Assembly (NCBI GenBank): GCA_946613955.1
Contig: CAMOGC010000120.1
Coordinates: forward strand, 1 to 5,265
Length of the DNA: 5,265 bases
Direction of reading: 5' to 3'
Source of the DNA: an uncultured Clostridia bacterium
GTDB taxonomy: Bacteria > Bacillota_A > Clostridia > Christensenellales > Aristaeellaceae
Positions 1 through 4,887 of this stretch are shown here, one piece after another (position 1 is the first letter of the stretch; each line of letters starts with the position of its first letter). A program made the translations under genes and the position numbers. The notes beneath the pieces are model-generated. The model saw only the letters and a program-made list of their open reading frames with translations. It was not told where the DNA came from and made no database searches.

Positions 1-16
1 CGGGGGTTAAATTCAA

Positions 17-47
17 CAATCAGCGCGGGTTTTCCATTCAATCAGCG
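17..47. repeat. Short direct repeat caatcagcg, two copies 22 bp apart
   Basis: The 9-mer caatcagcg occurs at 17-25 and 39-47, exactly 22 bp (two helical turns) start to start. An 8-base version, caatcagc, returns at 255-262 on the other side of the foldback element. The spacing could suit a DNA-binding protein acting on a gene beyond the left edge, or it may be degenerate repeat sequence. The repeats are seen directly. No function can be assigned. Confidence 0.4.
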
Positions 48-55
48 GAGAAGTT
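48..55. repeat. Left copy of 8-bp direct repeat (candidate target-site duplication)
   Basis: The octamer gagaagtt directly abuts the left end of the foldback element at 56. An identical octamer lies at 245-252, directly abutting the right end at 244. A perfect direct repeat touching both ends of an inverted-repeat-bounded segment is the usual footprint of transposition. Eight bp is a target duplication length known for several IS families, such as IS66, ISL3, IS6 and IS256. Confidence 0.55.
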
Positions 56-244
56 GTTACAATTCACGGGTGTCGCAGGGCGCCTGCAGCGGTATTTGCG
101 TCCGCGGACGCTCTCGCTTCCGTTCGAACGCAGCGGTACAAAGACGCTGCCATCGGCTGTCGCCTCGTCATCGTCTAAGTACCGGCGTTCTCAAGGCCCG
201 CGTCGTGCAAATACGCGCACGGCGCCTACCCCGTGAACAGTAGC
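56..244. mobile_element. MITE-like 189-bp foldback element
   Basis: The first 15 bases (56-70, gttacaattcacggg) match the reverse complement of the last 15 (230-244, gctactgttcacggg) at 12 of 15 positions. Pairing then continues inward in order: 79-84 with 221-226 (ggcgcc), 92-99 with 207-214 (gtatttgc), 126-131 with 185-190 (gaacgc), 134-139 with 179-184 (cggtac), and 142-146 with 172-176 (agacg). Identical 8-bp direct repeats flank it. There is no credible ORF, so it would be non-autonomous, moved by a transposase elsewhere. I do not recognise the terminal sequence as a particular IS family. The alternative is a rod-shaped structured RNA, with an asymmetric internal bubble (100-125 against 191-206), made from this DNA. 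The pairing is seen directly; mobility is inferred. Confidence 0.5.
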
Positions 245-252
245 GAGAAGTT
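245..252. repeat. Right copy of 8-bp direct repeat (candidate target-site duplication)
   Basis: This gagaagtt is identical to 48-55 and abuts the right end of the foldback element. The following bases (253-310) are purine-rich on the plus strand and show no gene, promoter or strong hairpin before the A-run of the terminator. Confidence 0.55.
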
Positions 253-310
253 TCCAATCAGCAGAAGGGAAGGGGCCCACGGAGCGGCAGAGGAGAAAGC
301 GCCCGTAAAC

Positions 311-335
311 AAAAAAAGCGGCCTTTCGGCCGCTT
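311..335 (-). terminator. Rho-independent terminator of the zinc-ribbon gene
   Basis: Read on the minus strand this is a perfect 8-bp stem, AAGCGGCC pairing with GGCCGCTT, closed by a GAAA tetraloop and ending in seven T. The stem arms are plus 316-323 and 328-335, and the T-tract corresponds to plus 311-317. It starts 18 nt after the TAA of the zinc-ribbon gene. There is no T-tract on the opposite strand, so it acts in the minus direction only. It is the first convincing terminator downstream of the whole gene series from 4874. Confidence 0.95.
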
Positions 336-353
336 CCCTGATCCGGAATCGGA

Positions 354-641
354 TTAATACTGGCGCTGACGCTGGGCTTCGAAGCACTCGCGGCAGTACA
401 CGGGACGATCGCCCCGGGGCTGGAAGGGAACTTCGGTCTCGCGGCCGCAGCCATCGCAGATCACCTTGTACATCTGGCGGGCACCGCTGCCGCCATTCTG
501 GGCGCGGCGGGCGGCCCGGCAGGCGGGGCAGCGGCTGGGCTCGTTCTGGAAGCCTTTTTCGGCGAAGAACGCCTGTTCACTGGCGGAGAAAACGAATTCG
601 TTTCCGCAGTCACGGCAGGTCAGCGTCTTGTCTTCATACAT
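354..641 (-). CDS. Small double zinc-ribbon protein (zf-trcl / CxxC-CxxC type)
   Basis: This 95-residue soluble protein has eight cysteines in two four-cysteine sets. The first is C9-x2-C12 with C38-x2-C41, fitting the 'probable zinc-ribbon' (zf-trcl) domain that opens with a CRDCG knuckle and a stretch rich in Phe. The second is C62-x2-C65 with C83-x2-C86, containing the VPFQPRGDRPVYCRECF-type sequence seen in CxxC-CxxC small proteins of Bacillota. Each set should bind one Zn. A basic linker rich in Arg (42-55) could touch nucleic acid. The biochemical role of this family is not established and I assign none. It starts at ATG 641 behind AGGAGG (652-657), has its own strong promoter, and is followed by its own terminator. 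It is complete, with no sign of breakage. Confidence 0.9.
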   Translation of the reverse strand: MYEDKTLTCRDCGNEFVFSASEQAFFAEKGFQNEPSRCPACRAARRAQNGGSGARQMYKVICDGCGRETEVPFQPRGDRPVYCRECFEAQRQRQY

Positions 642-651
642 CGTGGATCAT

Positions 652-657
652 CCTCCT
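652..657 (-). promoter_or_regulatory. Ribosome binding site of the zinc-ribbon gene
   Basis: AGGAGG on the minus strand is separated by 10 nt from the ATG at 641. The spacing is a little long but usable. An ATG only 1 nt after the motif is out of frame and too close to serve as a start, so 641 is preferred. Confidence 0.75.
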
Positions 658-776
658 GAATAAAATGATGTTTACCCGCGCCATTGGAATTGAGCTGTGC
701 CTTTCCATACTATGGCGTCAAGAAAACAACCATGGAGGAAGCGTATCCAGCAACCAGGGGTTGGGTTTCGACCGGA

Positions 777-805
777 AGTATAGCATATTTCCTCCGATTT
801 GTGAA
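777..805 (-). promoter_or_regulatory. Near-consensus housekeeping promoter for the zinc-ribbon gene
   Basis: On the minus strand the -35 box is TTCACA (800-805, 5 of 6 to TTGACA). A 17-nt spacer follows, then the -10 box TATACT (777-782, 5 of 6 to TATAAT) preceded by TG one base away, an extended -10. The start of transcription would fall near 770, giving a leader of about 130 nt before the ATG at 641. The leader contains a small palindrome, ccata-c-tatgg (705-715). The quality of the boxes suggests a strong promoter unless it is repressed by a factor bound at the overlapping palindrome. Confidence 0.8.
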
Positions 806-817
806 GAGATTCACAAA
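798..817. promoter_or_regulatory. Crp/Fnr-type palindromic operator over the -35 box
   Basis: Perfect 8-bp arms (tttgtgaa at 798-805 and ttcacaaa at 810-817) surround a 4-base centre. The core is TGTGA (800-804), six bases, then TCACA (811-815), which is the classic recognition pattern of Crp-family dimers. The entire -35 hexamer lies inside it. Its centre is about 37 bp upstream of the predicted start. A bound dimer would therefore compete with sigma factor, pointing to repression, although a class II activator centred near -41 cannot be excluded given uncertainty in the start. As a hairpin it lacks a T-tract on the minus strand, so it is not a terminator for the decarboxylase gene. Confidence 0.65.
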
Positions 818-839
818 ACTTTTTCCGGGAAGAACAGCC

Positions 840-1973
840 TCAATCCTTCAGAAAAGCCATGAAGGCCTCACGGTTCCGGTGGGGGGGAACGGTGGGGCGG
901 CCGAGATCCTTTCTGGCGCCGCAGGCGCAGCGGACGGCCAGGAGGGAAGGCCCGCCGGAGGCCTCAAGCCCTCGGAGCGCTTCGCGAAGGGATGCCTCGT
1001 CCTCCGCGGTCACCACCCGGGCGTATCCCGCGGCCTTCGCCAGATCGGGTACGCGCAGGCTCCGATCGCAAACGGGCATGCCGCCCACGGTTTCATGGGC
1101 CTGATTGTCGATCACGACATGCGTCAGGTTTTCGGGACGGGCGCGTCCGATAACGGGAAGGCTGCCCAGATGCATCAGGAGGGCGCCGTCCCCATCGAGA
1201 CACCAGACCCGCCGATCGGGCTTTTCCAGCGCGATCCCCAGGGCGATCATGGAGGCGTGCCCCATGGAGCCCACGGTCAGGAAATCCCGGCGGTGATCCT
1301 CGCCCCGGCGCTCCCGGATTTCAAAGATTTCCCGGGAGAGTTTCCCGGTGGTGGAGACAAAGACATCCTCGGGGCCGGCGGAGGAGAGGATGATTTCCGC
1401 GGCGGATTCCCGGGTCATCCGGAACCCGTTGGCATAGCCCGGCTTCCGATCGGAAACCAGGGCCCCCTTCCGCACGACGATGGCGGCGCACCGGCCGGCG
1501 GCCAGGGCGGAGGAAAGACGGGCAAAGTCCCCGCGGAAGGCTTCCTCGGAAGTGTCGGCGGACAGAACAGCGTAGGGAATGTCCAGCAGCTCCAGCTGGC
1601 CCAGGGTGATTTCCCCCTGCTTTACATGCTGGGGCTCGTCATGGACGCCGGGCTCGCCCCGCCAGCCGATGACCAGCAGACAGGGCAGGCCGTAGACCTT
1701 CGGATCCATCAGGGAAGCGAGGGGGTTCATCGCGTTGCCCAGACCGCTGTTTTGCATATAACACAGGGCGGGCCGGCCGCAGGCCAGGTAATGCCCGGCG
1801 CAAAGGCCGATGGCGCCGCCTTCGTTGGCGGCGACGATATGCCGTTTTCCGCCGGTTCCAAAGCGGGCAAAGAGCTCATCGCACAGGCCCTTGAGCTGGG
1901 AATCGGGAACGCCGGCAAAAAAATCAATGCCGGAGGCGGCACACAGATCCAGCAAAACAGAAGCGTTCATCAT
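840..1973 (-). CDS. aepY: Phosphonopyruvate decarboxylase (TPP-dependent)
   Basis: This cytosolic thiamine-diphosphate enzyme converts 3-phosphonopyruvate to phosphonoacetaldehyde and CO2, the irreversible step that pulls PEP mutase toward phosphonate synthesis. At 377 residues it is full length for the family. Visible hallmarks are GVPDSQLKGLC (21-31), the cofactor-activating Glu E51 in ANEGG, QNSGLGN (74-80), GWRGEPGVHDEPQH (103-116), TTGKLSRE (208-215), TVGSMGHAS (233-241), the TPP/Mg motif DGDGALLMHLG (260-270) with N290 in DNQAHETVGGMP, and a C-terminal ARKDLGRPTVPP. Two adjacent ATGs (1973 and 1970) are possible starts. The one at 1970 has the better 8-nt spacing to GAAAGG, making 376 residues. 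No PEP mutase (aepX) or AEP transaminase of the usual classes is adjacent. Sulfopyruvate decarboxylase is a related alternative, but the single-chain fusion of both domains favours Ppd. Confidence 0.92.
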   Translation of the reverse strand: MMNASVLLDLCAASGIDFFAGVPDSQLKGLCDELFARFGTGGKRHIVAANEGGAIGLCAGHYLACGRPALCYMQNSGLGNAMNPLASLMDPKVYGLPCLLVIGWRGEPGVHDEPQHVKQGEITLGQLELLDIPYAVLSADTSEEAFRGDFARLSSALAAGRCAAIVVRKGALVSDRKPGYANGFRMTRESAAEIILSSAGPEDVFVSTTGKLSREIFEIRERRGEDHRRDFLTVGSMGHASMIALGIALEKPDRRVWCLDGDGALLMHLGSLPVIGRARPENLTHVVIDNQAHETVGGMPVCDRSLRVPDLAKAAGYARVVTAEDEASLREALRGLEASGGPSLLAVRCACGARKDLGRPTVPPHRNREAFMAFLKD

Positions 1974-1978
1974 CTCAT

Positions 1979-1984
1979 CCTTTC
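1979..1984 (-). promoter_or_regulatory. Ribosome binding site of the decarboxylase gene
   Basis: GAAAGG lies 5 nt before the ATG at 1973 and 8 nt before the ATG at 1970. An ATG at 1978-1976 is out of frame. The spacing favours 1970 slightly. Confidence 0.65.
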
Positions 1985-1988
1985 AGCG

Positions 1989-2011
1989 CGGCCGCGGGAA
2001 GACGGCGGCCG
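1989..2011 (-). other. GC hairpin just upstream of the decarboxylase RBS
   Basis: A perfect 7-bp GC-only stem (cggccgc at 1989-1995 with gcggccg at 2005-2011) has a 9-base loop. In the transcript it ends 4 nt before the GAAAGG ribosome binding site. It lacks a T-tract, so it is not a terminator. It might protect an mRNA end or modulate translation; that is inference only. Confidence 0.4.
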
Positions 2012-2042
2012 ACACAGCGCGAGGCAGCCGTTTATGGCAGAA

Positions 2043-2066
2043 AAAGAACCGCCCTCTCCGTTCTTT
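2043..2066 (-). terminator. Weak candidate terminator after the capA-like gene
   Basis: On the minus strand AAAGAAC (2060-2066) pairs perfectly with GTTCTTT (2043-2049) around a 10-base loop. The 3' arm runs into a short T-rich stretch. The stem is A/T-rich and the T-run is partly inside the stem, so termination would be inefficient at best. It sits 30 nt after the TAA of the capA-like gene. Some transcripts probably continue into the decarboxylase, since I see no promoter in this gap. Confidence 0.3.
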
Positions 2067-2082
2067 CAAACGAAGCGAACGG
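2058..2082 (-). other. Competing hairpin after the capA-like stop codon
   Basis: CCGTTC (2077-2082) pairs with GAACGG (2058-2063). A further TTC/GAA pairing lies inside (2073-2075 with 2065-2067... read on the minus strand) around a GTTT loop. It uses the same GAAC bases as the weak terminator stem at 2043-2066, so the two cannot form together. That geometry resembles an antiterminator/terminator pair, but short stems like these arise easily by chance. Confidence 0.3.
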
Positions 2083-2095
2083 CTCCCGCGTTTCG

Positions 2096-3202
2096 TTATT
2101 TGCTCCATTCGAGGGGATAGTCGACGACGGCGTATTCCAGCTTTTTCCCATTGGCCCGGAGAGTTGAAATAACCGAATCGGTTTTGGCGCCGACGGGGTA
2201 GGGCGTGGGGATAAAATCGTTGGTCTTTTCCCGGGAGGAGATCCGGATGGGAATGATCCGGAAGCCCTTGGAGGTGCAGACCCCGTCCTTGACCTTGAAA
2301 CGGATCTGGAAGATAAAGCTGCTCATGTCGTCGGGTCTGGAATTACCGGCGAAGCAGAAATTCCCCAGGGAATAGCAGATGTAGACGCCCTTGTACTGCT
2401 CGATGGGGTTGAGCCTGTGGGAATGATGGCCGACGACCAGGTCCGCCCCGGCGTCCACCGCCAGACGGCCCATCCGGATCTGGTTATTGGTGGGAACATA
2501 GTCCTTCTCGTTTCCCCAGTGGAAGGAAACGATGACCAGGGGATAGGCGGCCTTGGCGGCGGCGATGTCCGCGGGCACCTTCTCCCAGAGGGAATCGTAG
2601 CGGTCGATGCACAGGTAGGAGAGCATGGCCACCTGGATGCCTTTGCATTCGAAAACGCCCATATGCTCCGAATTGGACCAGACGATGCCCGCGTCTGTCA
2701 GCACCTGCTGGGTTTCCGCGTATCCCTCGTCCCCGTGATCCTCCACATGGTTGTTTTCCAGGGAGACGGCTTCCACGCCGTTGTCCGCCAGGACGGAGAC
2801 ATAGGAGGGGGAGATATTGAAGAGAAACTGGTTTTTCTGCTTCCGGGAGGGAACATAGGTCGAATCCGTCAGCGTACCCTCGAAATTGATCAGGGTCAGA
2901 TCGTCTTCCTTAAAGATGTCCCGGGTGTTATCGAAAACAAAATTGATGTCCCCGTCATGGGCCTTGAGCTCGGGAGCAAAAATGTCCTTTTTATGGAAAT
3001 TGTCGCCCCCGATGGTGAAATCCCCGGTACAGGTTACGGTCAGGATAGAGGATCCGTCGGAATCCAGAACCTCCTGCTTTTCGGACACGACCCCCTCGAC
3101 GATATCCTCGATCATCAGATCGTCGTCATCGTCCCCCTCCGCGAAGGCTGCGGGAAGGAGAAGCAGCAGCGCGGCCAGAAAAGCCGCCATCCGTTTGAAC
3201 AT
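2096..3202 (-). CDS. Exported CapA-family protein (PGA_cap metallophosphatase-like fold)
   Basis: This 368-residue CapA-like protein belongs to the family named for poly-gamma-glutamate capsule synthesis, which has a calcineurin-like metallophosphatase fold. It has a clear signal peptide: MFKR, a Leu/Ala core (6-17), and a likely cut after A21 in AFA|EG. It lacks a lipobox Cys and has no later membrane segment, so it is probably released or held on the outer face of the membrane. Five aspartates (24-28) follow the cut site directly. Family motifs appear in order: TGDFTIGGD (59-67), NFEGTLT (106-112), SLENNHVEDHGDEG (147-160), VSFHWGNEKD (225-234), and GADLVVGHHSHRLNPIE (252-268), then YSLGNFCFAGN. 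GHHSH replaces the common GHHPH. Its ATG overlaps the aminotransferase stop as TGATG, with AAAGGAGG 10 nt upstream. No capB/capC-like ligase or transporter gene is adjacent, so capsule synthesis is unproven. Many family members have no known substrate. Confidence 0.9.
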   Translation of the reverse strand: MFKRMAAFLAALLLLLPAAFAEGDDDDDLMIEDIVEGVVSEKQEVLDSDGSSILTVTCTGDFTIGGDNFHKKDIFAPELKAHDGDINFVFDNTRDIFKEDDLTLINFEGTLTDSTYVPSRKQKNQFLFNISPSYVSVLADNGVEAVSLENNHVEDHGDEGYAETQQVLTDAGIVWSNSEHMGVFECKGIQVAMLSYLCIDRYDSLWEKVPADIAAAKAAYPLVIVSFHWGNEKDYVPTNNQIRMGRLAVDAGADLVVGHHSHRLNPIEQYKGVYICYSLGNFCFAGNSRPDDMSSFIFQIRFKVKDGVCTSKGFRIIPIRISSREKTNDFIPTPYPVGAKTDSVISTLRANGKKLEYAVVDYPLEWSK

Positions 3203-4386
3203 CAGGGCGAAACCTCCTTTACAAAGTCCGCGATCCGGTCCAGCGCCACATTCAGCTTATCCAGGGCCGTCGCGTAGCAGCAGCGGATGTTCCCCTCGCC
3301 GCTGGGGCCGAAGGCGTTTCCGGGCACCGCGGCCACGTTCTTTTCCATCAGCAGGCGGGAGCAGAATTCCTCGCTGGACAGCCCGGTGGAGCGGACGGAG
3401 GGGAAGACATAGAAGGCGCCGTAGGGCTCGAAGCAGTCCAGCCCCATGGCCCGGAAGCTTTCCACCATCAGGCGGCGGCGCCGGTCGTAGCTTTCCCGCA
3501 TGCGCAGCACGTCCTCATAGCCGTTTTCCCGGCCCAGCCGCAGGGCTTCCGCGGCGGCCACCTGGCCCATCCGGGGGGCGCACATGATGCCGTACTGGTG
3601 AATCTTGTTCATGACGGAGAGGATCTCCTTCGGGCCGCAGGCGTAGCCCACGCGCCAGCCCGTCATGGCAAAGGCTTTGCTGAAGCCGTTGATGGTCATG
3701 GTCCGCTCCGCCATCCCCGGGAGGGAGGCGAAGGAAACATGCTCTTTGCCGCCGTAAACCAGCTCGGAATAGATTTCATCGGAGACCACCATGAGGTCGT
3801 GCTTCCGGATGATGGGGATCAGCGCCTCCAGATCCTCCCGCTCCATGATGCCCCCGGTGGGGTTGTTGGGATAGGGAAGGATCAGCAGTTTCGTCCGGGG
3901 CGTAATGGCGGCCTCCAGATATTCAGGCTTCAGGCGGAATTCGTCCTCCTGGCGGGTTACGACGCCCACCGGGGTGCCGCCGGCGAAGATCACGCTGGGG
4001 GAATAGGAAACATAGCTGGGCTCCGGCACCAGCGCCTCATCCCCGGGGCGGAGCATGGCGCGGAGCGCCGCGTCGATGGCCTCGCTGGCGCCGACGGTTA
4101 CGAGAATCTCGGAGTCCGGATCGTAGGACAGATCATAGCGCCCTTTCAGATACAGGCTGATTTCCCGGCGAAGGGAAAGGAGCCCCCGGTTGGCGGTATA
4201 CTGGGTTTCCCCGTCGATCAGGGAATTGATGGCCGCGTTCCGGATATGGTAGGGCGTTTTGAAATCCGGCTCGCCCACGCCCAGGGAGATCGTATCCTTC
4301 CTTCCGGCGGCCAGGTCGAAGAAACGCCGGATACCGCTGGGCGGGACGGCGGCAATGGCGGGATTGAGAAAGCGCTCGTAGGTCAC
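3202..4386 (-). CDS. Class I/II PLP-dependent aminotransferase (AlaT/PatA-like)
   Basis: This cytosolic fold-type I aminotransferase of 394 residues is normal length and complete. The Schiff-base lysine is K237 in NGFSKAFAMTGWRVGY. Other expected residues are present: Y63 in the substrate region, the phosphate-side GASEA (99-103), PNNPTG (173-178, N175), D203 and Y206 in SDEIY, R245, and R368 in NIRCCYA for the substrate carboxylate. The N-terminal PPSGIRRFFDLA (15-26) is typical of the subgroup next to Lrp regulators, such as B. subtilis YugH/AlaT and PatA. It probably moves amino groups between alanine, aspartate or aromatic amino acids and 2-oxo acids; specificity cannot be read reliably here. 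The start is GTG at 4386, embedded in the regulator's stop (GTGA), with no strong separate RBS, so its translation is probably coupled. The next gene starts on its stop codon. Confidence 0.93.
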   Translation of the reverse strand: MTYERFLNPAIAAVPPSGIRRFFDLAAGRKDTISLGVGEPDFKTPYHIRNAAINSLIDGETQYTANRGLLSLRREISLYLKGRYDLSYDPDSEILVTVGASEAIDAALRAMLRPGDEALVPEPSYVSYSPSVIFAGGTPVGVVTRQEDEFRLKPEYLEAAITPRTKLLILPYPNNPTGGIMEREDLEALIPIIRKHDLMVVSDEIYSELVYGGKEHVSFASLPGMAERTMTINGFSKAFAMTGWRVGYACGPKEILSVMNKIHQYGIMCAPRMGQVAAAEALRLGRENGYEDVLRMRESYDRRRRLMVESFRAMGLDCFEPYGAFYVFPSVRSTGLSSEEFCSRLLMEKNVAAVPGNAFGPSGEGNIRCCYATALDKLNVALDRIADFVKEVSP

Positions 4387-4874
4387 GGCGAAATCACCAG
4401 CCGGCTGTCCGACTCGCCGCCCTCGAAAACGACGCCTTCCTCTTTATAGCGTTTGAGGACAAAGCTGGTCGCCGTCCCGGTTACCAGTTCCAGGGTGCTG
4501 AGCTTGGCGGACACAAAGGAGGCCAGCTCCCGCAGGGTCCGGGCTTCCACCAGCACCAGCAGATCGTAGGCGCCGGACATCAGATAGACGCTTTTGACCT
4601 CGTCAAAGCGGTAAATCCGGGCGGCGACGGCGTCGAAGCCCATGTCACGCTGGGGCGTGACCTTTACCTCGATCATCGCCTCCACCCGTTCCCGATCCGT
4701 CAGATCCCAGTTGATCACCGGGGCATAGCGAAGGATCACCCGGCGCTTTTCCAGGCCTTCCAGGGCGCCGGCCACCTCTTCCAGGGTGGTTCCGGTCATG
4801 ACCGCCAGCTTTTCCAGGGGCAGGCGGCAGTCCTCCCGCAAAAGATCCAACAGGGCTGTTTCCAGTTTTGTCAT
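4383..4874 (-). CDS. AsnC/Lrp-family transcriptional regulator
   Basis: This DNA-binding, ligand-sensing regulator has 163 residues. Residues 1-55 form the AsnC-type winged helix-turn-helix (LLDLLREDCRLPLEKLA, then the recognition helix region LEEVAGALEGLEKRRVI). Residues 64-145 form the RAM effector domain, with the usual SGAYDLLVLVEA (100-111) that helps bind small ligands at the oligomer interface. I chose the ATG at 4874 because AAAGGAG lies 6 nt upstream and MTKLETALLDLL is the family's normal beginning. The in-frame ATG at 4895 would add seven residues and place the RBS inside the gene. It overlaps the aminotransferase by 4 bp, so the pair is almost certainly co-regulated, probably with feedback by an amino acid. 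The palindrome at the upstream promoter is a candidate operator for it. The pair parallels B. subtilis yugG-yugH (alaR-alaT). Confidence 0.93.
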   Translation of the reverse strand: MTKLETALLDLLREDCRLPLEKLAVMTGTTLEEVAGALEGLEKRRVILRYAPVINWDLTDRERVEAMIEVKVTPQRDMGFDAVAARIYRFDEVKSVYLMSGAYDLLVLVEARTLRELASFVSAKLSTLELVTGTATSFVLKRYKEEGVVFEGGESDSRLVISP

Positions 4875-4880
4875 ATTCTT

Positions 4881-4887
4881 CTCCTTT
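4881..4887 (-). promoter_or_regulatory. Ribosome binding site that decides the regulator's start
   Basis: AAAGGAG lies 6 nt before the ATG at 4874. The alternative ATG at 4895 has only the GC hairpin region and no purine-rich motif at the right distance, so 4874 is the start. Confidence 0.85.

Noticed and set aside
54..236. Possible 60-codon plus-strand ORF inside the foldback element
   Set aside because: It has a non-ATG start, no ribosome binding site and an Arg/Ser-rich product typical of random GC-rich translation, and it coincides with the inverted-repeat structure.
718..786. 22-residue minus-strand ORF with GGAGG four bases before its ATG
   Set aside because: Its start codon lies within the extended -10 of the zinc-ribbon promoter, so transcripts from that promoter begin inside it. 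It could be translated only from read-through of the decarboxylase gene. Without conservation it is most likely chance.
798..817. The 798-817 hairpin as a terminator for the decarboxylase gene
   Set aside because: No T-tract follows it on the minus strand, and it overlaps the -35 box of a strong promoter, so an operator role explains it better.
684..2120. Long plus-strand ORF opposite the decarboxylase gene (about 478 codons)
   Set aside because: It is an antisense shadow of a GC-rich gene. Its translation is Gly/Pro-rich low-complexity sequence with no family motifs, while the minus strand holds all phosphonopyruvate decarboxylase motifs. The plus-strand ORFs at 2417-3277, 2886-3587 and 3598-4449 are rejected for the same reason.
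3202..4386. The aminotransferase as a 2-aminoethylphosphonate transaminase partner of the decarboxylase
   Set aside because: Known AEP transaminases in phosphonate clusters are of other aminotransferase classes, and the overlap with an AsnC/Lrp regulator fits alanine-type amino-acid metabolism better. It cannot be fully excluded from sequence.
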